Shown here one piece after another: positions 9,108 through 18,787 of a DNA stretch of 55,347 nucleotides; the stretch's first letter is position 1; each line of letters starts with the position of its first letter. Both the position numbers and the translations under genes were made by a program. The notes beneath the pieces are model-generated. The model was given only the letters and a program-made list of their open reading frames with translations. It did no database searches and had not been told where the DNA came from. Location of the stretch: positions 1 through 55,347 of the forward strand of contig NZ_BAJW01000016.1 in assembly GCF_000613905.1 (NCBI RefSeq). The letters are read 5' to 3'. This stretch comes from Acetobacter persici JCM 25330. Its GTDB lineage: Bacteria; Pseudomonadota; Alphaproteobacteria; Acetobacterales; Acetobacteraceae.

Positions 9108-10247
9108 TTAACCGCGCACAGCCGCAATCACGCGGGCGACGTCATCATCCGTCAGTTCCGGGTGAATGGGGAGTGCGAGAATACGCTGTGCCAGATCTTC
9201 CGATACCGGCAGCGCCGTGCCGTCGTGATGGTCCCGATATGCAGGCTGTTTGTGCAGCGGCAGCGGATAATAAATGGCGGAGGGCACACCCCGGTCTTTC
9301 AGGCGGCCCTGAAGCGGTGCGCGCTCTGCCGGGTCCTTCAGCAGAATGGCGTAGATGGCCCACGCACTCTCACTGTCCGGAACCCGTACCGGCACCTGCA
9401 CAGTTTCGGCAAGCCCCGCGTCATAGGCCTGTGCAATGGCGTCCCGCCGGGCGAGTTCTTCCTGAAACCCATCCAGCTTGGCCAGCAGCACAGCCGCCTG
9501 CAAGGTGTCCAGACGCCCGTTCATGCCGGTGCGCAGCACTTCATACCGCGTGCCGCCTTCCCCATGCGTCCGCAGGGACCGGTACAGCGCCGCCCGCTCC
9601 GGGTCGTCCGTCAGAATAGCGCCACCGTCCCCATAGCCACCCAGCGGCTTGGACGGGAAGAAAGAGAGTGTCGTTGCTGTTGCCTCCCGCCCCAGCGGTT
9701 TGCCCTCCAGCACGGCGCCAAAAGACTGCGCACAGTCCGCCAGCAGGAACAAACCCTCTTCTTCCGCAATGTTACGCAGTTCCGGCCAGGGGGCAGGCTG
9801 GCCGAACAGATCCACCCCCACAATAGCGCGGGCTGTCAGCTTTCCGGCCTCTTTCACGGCGCGGATACGGGCGCGCAGATGCTCGGGGTCGATCTGGAAC
9901 GTGTTGGGGTCCACATCCACAAACACCGGGGTGGCCCCCAGCACCAGCGGCACCTCAGCCGTCGCGGTGTAGGTAAAGGCGGGCAGGAACACCGCGTCCC
10001 CCCGGCCAATCCCCTCCGCCATCATGACAATCTGCAACGCATCCGTGCCGGAAGAAACGCCAACACACTCCTTCGCCCCGCACCAGTCGGCCAGACGCTG
10101 TTCCAGTTCAGCCACTTCCGGCCCCATCACAAAGCGGCAATGGTCCAACACGGCATCCACTCTGGCGCGCAGGGCGGGTCCCAGACGCTTCTGCTGCGCA
10201 GGAAGATCAAGAAACGCAATCGGTTTATCTGCTGTCTTATCGGTCAT
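9108..10247 (-). CDS. DegT/DnrJ/EryC1/StrS-family sugar aminotransferase
   Basis: A PLP-dependent enzyme of 379 residues that transfers an amino group, usually from glutamate, to a keto-sugar nucleotide. The family motifs are present: GPEVAELE near the start, SGTDAL (phosphate cup), DCAQSFGA with the PLP-ring Asp, and FFPSKPLGGYGDGG with the Schiff-base Lys. It resembles WbpE/PglE-type enzymes that act on UDP-amino-sugar precursors, but the substrate cannot be read from sequence. I chose ATG 10247, with GGGGA five bases upstream, over the longer ORF from 10358. It overlaps the 3' end of the dehydratase gene by 11 bp, which suggests translational coupling and successive steps on one sugar. Confidence 0.88.
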   Translation of the reverse strand: MTDKTADKPIAFLDLPAQQKRLGPALRARVDAVLDHCRFVMGPEVAELEQRLADWCGAKECVGVSSGTDALQIVMMAEGIGRGDAVFLPAFTYTATAEVPLVLGATPVFVDVDPNTFQIDPEHLRARIRAVKEAGKLTARAIVGVDLFGQPAPWPELRNIAEEEGLFLLADCAQSFGAVLEGKPLGREATATTLSFFPSKPLGGYGDGGAILTDDPERAALYRSLRTHGEGGTRYEVLRTGMNGRLDTLQAAVLLAKLDGFQEELARRDAIAQAYDAGLAETVQVPVRVPDSESAWAIYAILLKDPAERAPLQGRLKDRGVPSAIYYPLPLHKQPAYRDHHDGTALPVSEDLAQRILALPIHPELTDDDVARVIAAVRG

Positions 10248-12230
10248 GATGTCCCCTGTTTCCTGCTGCCGTCCGGCCCCTCCACGGGGCCTCTGGTCTG
10301 TACGCCCCGGAGTGTCCTGCGGCCGTTCCAGCGTCCTCTGCGGCTCCCGACGGGGCAACAGAGCGCACTTCTCCTGTGGGGTTATGATCGAATTCCGGGA
10401 CCAGCAATGACAGAATGTGCAGGGCTGCCTTCACATCCCCTTTGCGTGCACAGGCTGCAATCTGGTCCACTGCCTGCGTCACATCCGTTAGGTCCACCAC
10501 GCGGGGGGTTGCCATCAGCAGTCCCGGCGCGTCCGTGGGCACCGGGGCCTCCCGCCCGTGAAACAGTTCTTCGTATAGTTTTTCACCCGGACGCAGGCCG
10601 GTAAAGCGAATAGCAACGTCTTCTTCCGGGCGGAGGCCTGCCAGACGGATCATCTGCCGGGCCAGATCCACAATCTTTACCGGCTCACCCATATCCAGCA
10701 CAAAAATCCCGCCATCCCGCAGCAGGGCATCCGTGCCGGACCCATCCACACCGCATGTCCCGCGCACACTGGCCTGAAGCACCAGCCCCACAGCCTCCGG
10801 CACGGTCATGAAGTACCGGCGCATGTCCGGGTGCGTCACGGTCAGCGGGCCGCCCCGTTCAAGCTGCCGCCGGAAGAGCGGCACGACGGAGCCGGTAGAC
10901 CCCAGCACATTGCCAAACCGCACGGTAATGCAGCGCATGGCCTCCGGATTGCCGGAGGTCCGGGCTTTGATATCCAGCGCCTGACAATACATTTCCGCAG
11001 CGCGTTTGGCGGCCCCCATCAGGCTGGAGGGATTCACCGCCTTGTCGGTTGAAATCACGACCATCGCCCGTGCGCCGTTACGGGCTGCGGCATCCGCCAC
11101 CACGCGGGTGCCATGCACGTTGGTCAGCAGACCTTCCGCCGGGTTGGCTTCCACAATCGGCACATGTTTGAGCGCCGCCGCATGGAACACCAGTTCGGGC
11201 CGGAATCTGGCCATCACGTCTTCAATGCGCGGTTCATCCCGCACATCCGCGACCACAACCTCACGCGGCACGTGGGACGCCCATTCGGCCAGTTCTGTGT
11301 CAATCTGCCAGAGTTCAAACTCACCGTGGTCCAGCAGGATCAGCCGGTCCGGCCCCAGCATGGCAATCTGCCGCACCAGTTCCGAGCCGATGCTGCCGCC
11401 AGCCCCCGTCACCAGCACGGTTTTATGGCCGACCAGCCGCTCCATGCCCGCCCGGTCCAGCGGCACCTGAGGGCGGTTCAGCAGATCCTCAATCGGCACG
11501 GGACGCAGTTCCACCCGCTCGGCGGGTGTCAGGTCCGTCAGGGCGGGTGTGCGCAGCACGGAAATGCCATGCGCGGCCCCGGCATCCAGCACTTTTGTCA
11601 GCGCAGCCCCCCTAAAAGACGGATCTGTCACCACCAGCGACTCGGGGAGAGTCCCGGCTTTGTCCAGCCGGTCCAGCACCACATCAATTTCATTCACATG
11701 CCCGAGGATCGGCACATTATGCAGCCTGCGCCCAGCCTGATGGGTGCCCAGTGCAACCATCCCCACAACGCGGATCCCTGCCGCCGGATTGCGCTCCAGA
11801 GCCCGCAGATACAGGTCTGCCTCCGTATCCACCCCCACCAGCACCACACGCCGCTGGTCAGCCTTCCGGGCCGCAAGACGATGCGCCAGACGGTAACCAA
11901 TCCGCAGCCCACCCAGCATGATCAGCAATACAAGCGCATAAATAATGGGGAAGGTCGGGCTGGGGAGCCGGAACCCGGCATAGACAAGCCCGACAGAAAA
12001 CAGCACCGCACTGGCCACCGAGGCCCCGGCAATGCCAGAAGATCCGACACCCCTGAAAACCGCCAGTATTGCTGTGGCATTCTGAACGGCAGACCGCTGA
12101 CCAGCAGCGTGATCGCTCCCCCGGCCAGAAACCACAGCGGGTGCAGAAGTCCATCCTGCGGGGCAGCCAGCCACCGTGCGAATGGCGCAGCCAGAGCCGC
12201 CAGCATCCCGTCCAGCAGGATGTTGACCAT
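10237..12230 (-). CDS. Membrane nucleoside-diphosphate-sugar 4,6-dehydratase (FlaA1/WbpM/CapD family), frame broken
   Basis: A long-form polysaccharide biosynthesis dehydratase, about 664 residues after repair. It has an N-terminal membrane part with about four hydrophobic helices and a CoA-binding-like Rossmann domain near RRVVLVGVD. The catalytic SDR domain carries VTGAGGSIGSELVRQI and TDKAVNPSSLMGAAKR; in this family a Met replaces the usual Tyr before the catalytic Lys. Such enzymes make UDP-4-keto-6-deoxy-HexNAc, a natural substrate for the downstream aminotransferase. The first 65 residues, from ATG 12230 (MVNILLDGML), lie in a different frame from the rest. One extra base in the C run at 12035-12036 joins WRFSGVSDLL to GIAGASVAS. 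The last 40 residues are proline/alanine-rich. Confidence 0.85.
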
Positions 12231-12351
12231 GATTCTATTGAGCGGGCGCAGCGGGGGCTGCGGTGCAGAGACTCAGAGCGTTGCAGTGCCATTACCTTGC
12301 ACCTATAGCCTAGCACCTGCCATCCTAGAAGCAGCACAACCAGCCGAGACC

Positions 12352-13395
12352 ATGTCCATCGCCCCCTCTTCTTCTTTTCTGGCGGTTTTCTGCCTGATCA
12401 GCGCCGTTTTTTTCACTGGCTTTCTGGTGAAAATGATGATCCGCGTGGCTGTTCTGGACCATCCGGGGCACAGAAGCGCGCATGAACGCCCAACCCCCAA
12501 AGGCGGCGGCGTGGGAGTCATGGCCACATTTTTTGTGCTGTGCCCCATTCTGCTTGCTGAAACAGGCCAGCCCGTGCTGAGCGCGCCGGTGCTGCTGACT
12601 GCTCTGGCGACGGCATTACTGGCCGGTGTGTCCTGGCTGGATGACCTGTATCAGTGGCCGCCTTCCATCAAATTTGCGGCGCAGTGTCTGGCTGCCGCGC
12701 TGGTGATGGCCGGAGGCACGTCCCTGCCGCTGCCCATGACATGGGGCGGCCCGATAGCCGGAGTGCTCATTTCCGCCCTCTGGCTGGTGTTCATCACCAA
12801 CGCGATCAATTTTATGGACGGGCTGAACGGGCTGATTTCCGGCTCTCTGGCTGTAGGCTGCCTCCTCATTGCGCTGACTGGCCCCGCGTTTGGTGTGCCG
12901 GACCTCTTCTGGCCTGCGCTGCTGCTCTGCGCCTGTCTGTGTGGCTTTCTGCCTTTTAATTACCCAAAGGCGCGAATTTTTCTGGGCGATGTCGGCAGTC
13001 AGGGTTGCGGGCTGCTGGCGGGCGCTGCGGCGCTCCATGTGGCCCATGTCACGCCTCTGCCGTCCGGCTGGCTTCTCGGCCCGTGCCTGCTCTTCCCGCT
13101 GATTTATGATGTGCTGTTTACGCTGGTCCGCCGCAAGCTGGCCGGACAGTCTCTGATACAGGCGCACCGTGGGCATTTATATCAGGTTCTGCACCGCAGC
13201 GGTGTAAACCCGGCCCGGATTACGCTGGCTGAATGGGGTTTTGTTGTGTGGGGAGCGGTGGTGGCGCATTTTATCGCCCCCCTGCCCGTCCTCCCCGGTC
13301 TGGCCTGCGGGCTGGGGTTACTGCTTGTCCCCCAGCTTCTCTGGACAGGGTTTGCCGTCCTGCAAACACGCCGCCACCCGGTTGGCCCGTGGTAG
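12352..13395 (+). CDS. WecA/TagO-type undecaprenyl-phosphate sugar-1-phosphate transferase (glycosyltransferase family 4)
   Basis: A 347-residue polytopic membrane protein with about ten hydrophobic segments that moves a sugar-1-phosphate from a UDP-sugar onto undecaprenyl phosphate, the first step of many surface glycans. Family motifs are RPTPKGGGVG near residue 45, WLDDLY near 92, NAINFMDGLNGL near 142, IFLGDVGSQG near 205 and HRGHLYQVL near 265. It is divergent from the dehydratase/aminotransferase pair with 121 bp between starts, so all three may share a control region. I chose ATG 12352, since a long in-frame extension upstream is the shadow of the dehydratase gene. The sugar is unknown; the neighbours suggest an amino-sugar. 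Confidence 0.87.
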   Translation: MSIAPSSSFLAVFCLISAVFFTGFLVKMMIRVAVLDHPGHRSAHERPTPKGGGVGVMATFFVLCPILLAETGQPVLSAPVLLTALATALLAGVSWLDDLYQWPPSIKFAAQCLAAALVMAGGTSLPLPMTWGGPIAGVLISALWLVFITNAINFMDGLNGLISGSLAVGCLLIALTGPAFGVPDLFWPALLLCACLCGFLPFNYPKARIFLGDVGSQGCGLLAGAAALHVAHVTPLPSGWLLGPCLLFPLIYDVLFTLVRRKLAGQSLIQAHRGHLYQVLHRSGVNPARITLAEWGFVVWGAVVAHFIAPLPVLPGLACGLGLLLVPQLLWTGFAVLQTRRHPVGPW

Positions 13396-13422
13396 GCGGC
13401 GTATTTTTAAGGCGTCAGACTC

Positions 13423-13881
13423 TTATTTTTCAATCTTCAGGGTCAGGCCTTCAGCAGAGCTTGCAAGGCGCGCACCTTTGGTAGCGGTTTCGATCTTGAT
13501 ACGGACCCCGTTCTTGTTTTCAAGAACAGCCCCGCCCAGACCGTTTCCAAGCGTCGCTTCCCCGTGGGCAGCGCCGTAGGTGCCGTCAAAATCCTGCACG
13601 CGGTGCAGGTTGTAAACGGTGCCAACCCCTTCAATTTTGGAGAAACCGACGGCGGCAATCGTGCCACCCGTAACAGAGAATTTGTAGGTGTGACCCCCAT
13701 AGGTCAGCTTACCATCCCCCCACGTATACCCCACCCCGACATCGGCTGATTTTGCACTGAGGGTAATTTTGCCGGTGGGTGTGCCCATCGCGTCAGCCGC
13801 ATATGCGGCGGGCATCATGCTGGCTGAAGAGAATGCCAGTGCCGCCACAGCGGCCACGGAAGCAACAGAAGAAAAACGCAT
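13423..13881 (-). CDS. Small secreted beta-rich protein of unknown function
   Basis: A 152-residue protein with a clear signal peptide (hydrophobic core from residue 8, predicted cut after AAYA near residue 29). The mature part is rich in Gly, Thr, Lys and Val with no cysteines. It contains short alternating segments such as GKITLSAKSADVGVGYTW, GKLTYGGHTYKF and a C-terminal GLTLKIEK, which look like beta strands. It recalls small alphaproteobacterial envelope proteins with DUF1134/EipA-type sequences, but I am not certain of the family. It is convergent with the WecA-type gene, 27 bp apart, and isolated on the other side by a stem-loop. Confidence 0.72.
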   Translation of the reverse strand: MRFSSVASVAAVAALAFSSASMMPAAYAADAMGTPTGKITLSAKSADVGVGYTWGDGKLTYGGHTYKFSVTGGTIAAVGFSKIEGVGTVYNLHRVQDFDGTYGAAHGEATLGNGLGGAVLENKNGVRIKIETATKGARLASSAEGLTLKIEK

Positions 13882-13980
13882 TGGAACGTTCCTTATTCTC
13901 TTTTTATCCCTTCCCCGTTTTCCTGCGGCGGTAGGCCAGAGGCTTGTGGGAAGTGTTGAGAAAAAAAACGCCCGATACGA

Positions 13981-14045
13981 AAAAAAAGTTTCTCAGAACC
14001 GGCCTGTCTGTTGTTTCCCTGAAAAAAGAAACAAACGGACAGGCC
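13981..14045 (-). terminator. Long stem-loop, probable terminator of the MarR gene
   Basis: Arms at 14001-14017 and 14028-14045 pair almost completely (GGCCTGTC with GACAGGCC, then GTTTC with GAAAC) around a 10-base loop. On the minus strand a run of eight T follows about 12 bases after the stem, further away than usual. It lies just after the MarR stop at 14063. Confidence 0.6.
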
Positions 14046-14062
14046 TGTATAATACGGTGTTC

Positions 14063-14512
14063 TCAGGCAGCAGCCACACGGCGCAGCGTGGCGCCACGGC
14101 GTGCGGGTTTGTCGTCCTGACGTGCCTTTTTGGCTTCATCATCAGCCGCTTCACCCATGATGGAGCGGATTTCTTTCAGGTAGGCAGCCCCTTTGGGCGT
14201 GCGCTGCACCAGAACGGAACGACGATCAAGCGGGTCAACCTTACGGCGGGCCAGATCCAGTTCACCCAGACGGTCCAGCGCGCGGGTAATGGCGGGCTTG
14301 GAGACGTTCAGACTGGAGGCCAGACCACGCACCGTATGGCCGGATTCGTCCAGATAGCAGGTCAGGAAAACCGCAAGCTGGCGTGCAGAGAGGTCAGGGC
14401 CTTCGCCACGCACCAGAGAGACGACGGTATCGCGAAGAGTTTTAACCAGCTCTTCAGCCTGGGCGCAGTCTGTGCCATCAGATTTTATCCTTTCAAAAAC
14501 TCCGGCCACCAC
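14063..14512 (-). CDS. MarR-family transcriptional regulator
   Basis: A protein of about 149 residues with a winged-helix DNA-binding core. The recognition region GLASSLNVSKPAITRALDRL is followed by the wing with DPLDRRSVLV, the DxRS pattern of MarR proteins. The C-terminus is basic (KKARQDDKPARRGATLRR). It probably acts as a dimeric repressor; its ligand and targets are unknown. The start is doubtful. GTG 14512 gives the open frame, but a better ribosome site (AAGGA) precedes an ATG at 14478 in another frame. One missing base near 14468-14470 would put that ATG in frame. It stands alone between a terminator and the aminopeptidase gene. Confidence 0.85.
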   Translation of the reverse strand: MVAGVFERIKSDGTDCAQAEELVKTLRDTVVSLVRGEGPDLSARQLAVFLTCYLDESGHTVRGLASSLNVSKPAITRALDRLGELDLARRKVDPLDRRSVLVQRTPKGAAYLKEIRSIMGEAADDEAKKARQDDKPARRGATLRRVAAA

Positions 14513-14637
14513 CCGGAACGGGCAATTTCCGGCTTTTGCATTTTTACTTCCGGCATACTTGGTGACGCTTATATAGGAGCCGGTTCACGTGTTTAAAACC
14601 TGTACTCTAAAAATAGTTCCAGAAATGTGACATTTCT

Positions 14638-16083
14638 TTACGATATCGCGTCAGAGTGCGTCTCAAAAATTTGACGCACCGCATCGAAAAGTGCGCGAAT
14701 CCCAGGAGAATCGCCGCCTTCAGGGCGTCCGGGCCTGCTGTTATCGTTCCAGGCATAGCTGTCGATATGCGCCCATCGCTGGCCTGCATTTACAAAACGC
14801 TCAAGAAACAGTCCCGCTGTTACTGCCCCGGCCATAGGTCTGGAGGAAATATTGTTCAGGTCCGCCACCGGGCTTTTCAGCCATCCGGCGTAACCCTGCC
14901 ATAAAGGCAACTGCCATAACGGGTCTGCCTGCTGCTGCCCGGCAGCCAGAATGGACTGTGCAATGCCCTGATCATTACAGAACAAAGCGGGCAGATCCGG
15001 CCCCAGAGCCACGCGCGCAGCGCCGGTCAGTGTGGCAATATCCAGCAGCAGGTCCGGTGTCTGCTCACCGGCTTCACTCAGCAGGTCACACAGCACCAGC
15101 CGGCCTTCCGCATCCGTGTTGCCAATTTCCACCGTGAGGCCCGCCCGGCTTGTCACCACATCCAGTGGCCGCATGGCGTGTCCAGACACACTGTTTTCCA
15201 CGCAGCCCAGCCGCACTTCCAGCCGCACCGGCAGATCCTGCGTCATGATCAGCCGTGCCAGCGCCAGAACGCTCGCGGCCCCACCCATATCCTTTTTCAT
15301 GCGCAGCATGCCGGAGGAGGGTTTGATGTCATAACCGCCGGAATCAAAGCACACGCCCTTCCCGACCAGTGACAGCAGGGGGGCGGTTTTCCCGGCATTA
15401 CTGCCTTTCCAGCGGGCTAGCACCACACGCGGCCCACGGTCAGACCCGTTCCCAACGTGCGCCAGCAACGGATAAGCCTTATCAAGGGCAGCACCTTTGA
15501 TAATCTCAACATCCGCGCCAAATGGCGTCAGCGCCGCGCGGGCCGCACGCGCAAGCTCGGAAGGACCGAGCAGGTTCGCAGGCGTATTGATCAGATCCCG
15601 CGCCAGCCAGATGGAAAGAGCGGTCTCAACCGCCACACCGGTTTCCTCAGCCGCGGTCACGACCAGACGCGGTCGCGCCTGCTTTGCCGGTTTCGCGACG
15701 GATTTCAGAGAAAACTGATAGGCTCCAAGGCAGAAGCCCAGAATCACATCATCCCGCGCAATATCGGCAGGCACGCTCACCTGCCAGTCTCCGGCGGGCA
15801 GATCCTGCGCCAGAGCGCCGAACAGGTACGGGTCACGCTGGCCTTTTTCCGGCACGCCAAACAGCCCTACCGGCACGCCGCGCACATCGGGCACCAGTAC
15901 CAGTTGGCCCGGCCTGCCGGTAAAACCACAGGCCAGTGCAAAGGCAGCCCCTTCCGCCCCCAGCAGCGGCACAAGAGCCTTCTGGTCAGCCCCCCTAACC
16001 CCATGCACGATGCGCGAGGCACCCGTTCCGGCCTTGCGGCGGCTACGGGAGACGATGAGACAGTCAGGTTCACTCACGGACAT
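14638..16083 (-). CDS. Leucyl aminopeptidase (peptidase family M17)
   Basis: A 481-residue cytosolic two-metal aminopeptidase that removes N-terminal residues from peptides and takes part in peptide turnover. The C-terminal catalytic domain shows GKGVCFDSGGYDIKPSSGM, MKKDMGGA and NTDAEGRL, which supply the metal and bicarbonate ligands. The N-terminal domain (about 170 residues) is poorly conserved, as usual. I chose ATG 16083 because AGGAGG lies 9 bases upstream, rejecting the longer frame from 16338. It is divergent from the second helicase gene, with 106 bp between starts holding both promoters. Confidence 0.9.
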   Translation of the reverse strand: MSVSEPDCLIVSRSRRKAGTGASRIVHGVRGADQKALVPLLGAEGAAFALACGFTGRPGQLVLVPDVRGVPVGLFGVPEKGQRDPYLFGALAQDLPAGDWQVSVPADIARDDVILGFCLGAYQFSLKSVAKPAKQARPRLVVTAAEETGVAVETALSIWLARDLINTPANLLGPSELARAARAALTPFGADVEIIKGAALDKAYPLLAHVGNGSDRGPRVVLARWKGSNAGKTAPLLSLVGKGVCFDSGGYDIKPSSGMLRMKKDMGGAASVLALARLIMTQDLPVRLEVRLGCVENSVSGHAMRPLDVVTSRAGLTVEIGNTDAEGRLVLCDLLSEAGEQTPDLLLDIATLTGAARVALGPDLPALFCNDQGIAQSILAAGQQQADPLWQLPLWQGYAGWLKSPVADLNNISSRPMAGAVTAGLFLERFVNAGQRWAHIDSYAWNDNSRPGRPEGGDSPGIRALFDAVRQIFETHSDAIS

Positions 16084-16189
16084 GGACAGTTCCTCCTTCT
16101 TCAAACCTGCGCCGGGAGCGCCTCCGGCACAATGCCCCCGCAGAAGGGAACGGGTTGCTTTTGAACGCATACCAGCGGACCATGGCAGG

Positions 16190-18787
16190 ATGATGGATAC
16201 CCCAAGCCGGCAGGCCACGCGCCTGCGGCCCCCCGCCAGCCCGGAAGATGCGCCCGTGCGCGCTGTACTGGGGCCGACCAACACCGGCAAGACCCATCTG
16301 GCGCTTGAACGCATGCTGGCCCACACCTCCGGGATCATGGGGTTCCCACTCCGCCTGCTGGCGCGGGAAAATTATGAACGCATGGTGCGGCTCAAAGGCG
16401 TGCGCGCGGTGGGGCTGATTACGGGGGAAGAAAAAATCATCCCCTCAGGGGCCCGCTGGTTTTCCTGCACGGTGGAAGCCATGCCGATGGACCGGCCGGT
16501 CGATTTTATCGCTGTTGATGAAATCCAGCTCTGTGCAGACCCTGAGCGCGGCCATGTGTTTACAGACCGGCTTTTGAATGCACGCGGGCAGTCGGAAACC
16601 CTGTTTCTGGGCGCGGAAACCATCGCGCCGCTGCTGCGCAGCCTGATCCGGGGGATTGAAATCGAGTCCCGGCCCCGCCTGTCAGAGCTGACCTATACCG
16701 GTTTTACGCGCCTTTCCCGCCTGCCGCCCCGCTCCGCCATTGTCGCGTTTTCTGCCGGCGAGGTCTACGCCATTGCCGAGGCTATCCGCCGCAGGCGCGG
16801 CGGCTGCGCTGTTGTCATGGGGCAGCTTTCCCCCCGCACCCGCAATGCACAGGTGGACCTCTACCAGAAGAGGGAGGTGGACTATCTGGTCGCCACAGAT
16901 GCCATTGGCATGGGGCTGAACATGGATATCCACCATGTTGCCTTTGCTGGCCTCTCCAAGTTTGACGGGTCACAGCGCCGGTTGCTGGCCCCGGCGGAAA
17001 TTGCCCAGATTGCAGGCCGTGCCGGACGCGGCACGCAGGATGGCACCTTTGGCACCACAGGGGACTGCCCGCCGCTGCCAGAAAGCAGTGTGGAAGCCGT
17101 AGAAAACCATCAGTTTGAAGCTCTGCACCATCTCTACTGGCGGAACAGCGCGCTGGATTACACATCCCCCCGCGCGCTGTATGCCAGCTTATGCCAGAAG
17201 CCACCTTATCCCGGCCTGCGGGCCGCCGAGCCTGCATCGGATATCATTGTGCTCAGCGCCCTGATGCAGGACACAGCCATCCAGAGCCTGACCAGAGAGC
17301 CGGGCCGCACCCGCCTGCTCTGGGAAGTCTGCCAGATTCCGGATTTCCGCAAACTGGGAGAAGACAGCCATATCCGCCAGTGTGCCCAGATTTTTACGGT
17401 ACTGGTAAAGGAAGGCCACCTGCCCTCAAGCTGGCTGGAACCCCGGCTGGCCAATCTGGAACGTACCGAGGGCGATATTGACGCCCTGATGCAGCGCCTG
17501 ATGGGCATCCGTATCTGGGCCTATGTCGCGACCCGGTCCGACTGGGTGGAAAACCCGCAACTCTGGCGCACCCGCACGCGGACCATTGAAGATACACTCT
17601 CCGACCTGCTGCATGAGCGTCTGGCCGCGCGTTTTGTGGACAAGCGCGCGACCAGTCTGGCCCGCAGGCTGGAAGAAGCAGACAGCAAACCGCTTCTGTC
17701 CGCCATTACCCGCACGGGGGAAGTGAGCGTGGAAGGCCATGCCGTAGGCCACATGCAGGGCTTTGCGTTTATTCCGGATCAGGATGCCGCCCGGTCAGAC
17801 CAGCCTTTGCTCATGCGGGCGGCCCGCCGGGCGGCCCGGAGTGAAATCCCGCGCCGTGTCACCCACTTTCTACAAACGCCGGATGAAAGCCTGACGCTGG
17901 ACCCGGCCACCGGCATCCTGCTGTGGGAGGGCGATGCCATCGGGCATCTGCAAAAAGGCGAAGAGCTCTTGCGGCCCGCCGTGCATGTTACCACTGCGGA
18001 GTTTCTGGAGCCTTCCCACCGCGAACGCATCCGGATGCGGCTGACCGCTTTTGTGGCGGCAACTCTGCACAGCACACTTGCCCCGCTTTACAGAGCAGCG
18101 CAGGCCGTTGCGGATAAACCCGCCCTGCGCGGCCTGATTCATGGCCTGATGGAACAGGGCGGGGTCATGACGCTGCCCGGCAACAGCGTCCTCCCTAAAA
18201 AGGACACTTATGCGCTGCATAAGCTGGGACTGCGGCTGGGGAAGGATATTCTGTTCTGCCCGCAGCTTTTGCGCCCACAGCCCATGACGCTGCGGGCGTT
18301 GCTCATACAGCTTTACACGGGTCACGCTGTCCCGCCGCTCCCCAAACCGGGGGCTGTCTCACGCCGCCTGCCCCCGGACACCAGATTTTCCGCGCAGGAT
18401 CGAGCCTTACTGCTGCAAACAGGCTGGCACTGTACGGAGGACTTCCTGATCCGGCTGGATATTGCACAGGAGACTTACAAAACATTATCGGAACTTGCCG
18501 TCCGCTCGGGTGGCTACCCGCTTCAGCCGGGGATGGCCTCCCGTCTGGGGGTGCCCGCGGCAGATCTGCCTGAGGTGCTGACCAGCCTTGGACTAAGAGT
18601 GCAGAAAGCGTCCATTCTGGGCAAAAAGCATTTTGGCCCCGCCACCCCAACCCTGCTTCTGCCACCCCGGACACCAGCCCCGGATGGCAAAAGGCGGCAA
18701 CAGAGCGCCCGAACAGAACGCAGGCGTACAATGCCCCCTGTAACAGGTCCGTTTGCGGCCCTCGCAGTGTTGCAAAAACGTCGTTAA
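16190..18787 (+). CDS. Suv3-like RNA helicase (second copy)
   Basis: An intact superfamily 2 helicase of about 865 residues. Walker A GPTNTGKT is near residue 27, the Walker B-type DEIQL near 111, TDAIGMGLNM near 237 and the motif VI region GRAGRG near 276. The core therefore sits at the very N-terminus, unlike the first copy, which has a 300-residue leader. The C-terminal half is the family-specific helical region and ends in a basic tail with GPFAAL before KRR. The frame is open upstream to 16010, but that part is the shadow of the aminopeptidase gene. ATG 16190 or 16193 is the likely start. It precedes fdxA by about 165 bp, an order I associate with Rhodospirillales. RNA turnover or ribosome work is the likely role. 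Confidence 0.85.
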   Translation: MMDTPSRQATRLRPPASPEDAPVRAVLGPTNTGKTHLALERMLAHTSGIMGFPLRLLARENYERMVRLKGVRAVGLITGEEKIIPSGARWFSCTVEAMPMDRPVDFIAVDEIQLCADPERGHVFTDRLLNARGQSETLFLGAETIAPLLRSLIRGIEIESRPRLSELTYTGFTRLSRLPPRSAIVAFSAGEVYAIAEAIRRRRGGCAVVMGQLSPRTRNAQVDLYQKREVDYLVATDAIGMGLNMDIHHVAFAGLSKFDGSQRRLLAPAEIAQIAGRAGRGTQDGTFGTTGDCPPLPESSVEAVENHQFEALHHLYWRNSALDYTSPRALYASLCQKPPYPGLRAAEPASDIIVLSALMQDTAIQSLTREPGRTRLLWEVCQIPDFRKLGEDSHIRQCAQIFTVLVKEGHLPSSWLEPRLANLERTEGDIDALMQRLMGIRIWAYVATRSDWVENPQLWRTRTRTIEDTLSDLLHERLAARFVDKRATSLARRLEEADSKPLLSAITRTGEVSVEGHAVGHMQGFAFIPDQDAARSDQPLLMRAARRAARSEIPRRVTHFLQTPDESLTLDPATGILLWEGDAIGHLQKGEELLRPAVHVTTAEFLEPSHRERIRMRLTAFVAATLHSTLAPLYRAAQAVADKPALRGLIHGLMEQGGVMTLPGNSVLPKKDTYALHKLGLRLGKDILFCPQLLRPQPMTLRALLIQLYTGHAVPPLPKPGAVSRRLPPDTRFSAQDRALLLQTGWHCTEDFLIRLDIAQETYKTLSELAVRSGGYPLQPGMASRLGVPAADLPEVLTSLGLRVQKASILGKKHFGPATPTLLLPPRTPAPDGKRRQQSARTERRRTMPPVTGPFAALAVLQKRR

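Noticed and set aside
9036..10604. 522-residue open frame opposite the aminotransferase
   Set aside because: It is antisense to a gene with all PLP motifs; composition (Arg, Pro, Gln, His) is that of a shadow frame.
11113..12351. Upstream extension of the WecA-type gene frame
   Set aside because: This part is antisense to the dehydratase gene and has no transmembrane pattern; the family start is at 12352.
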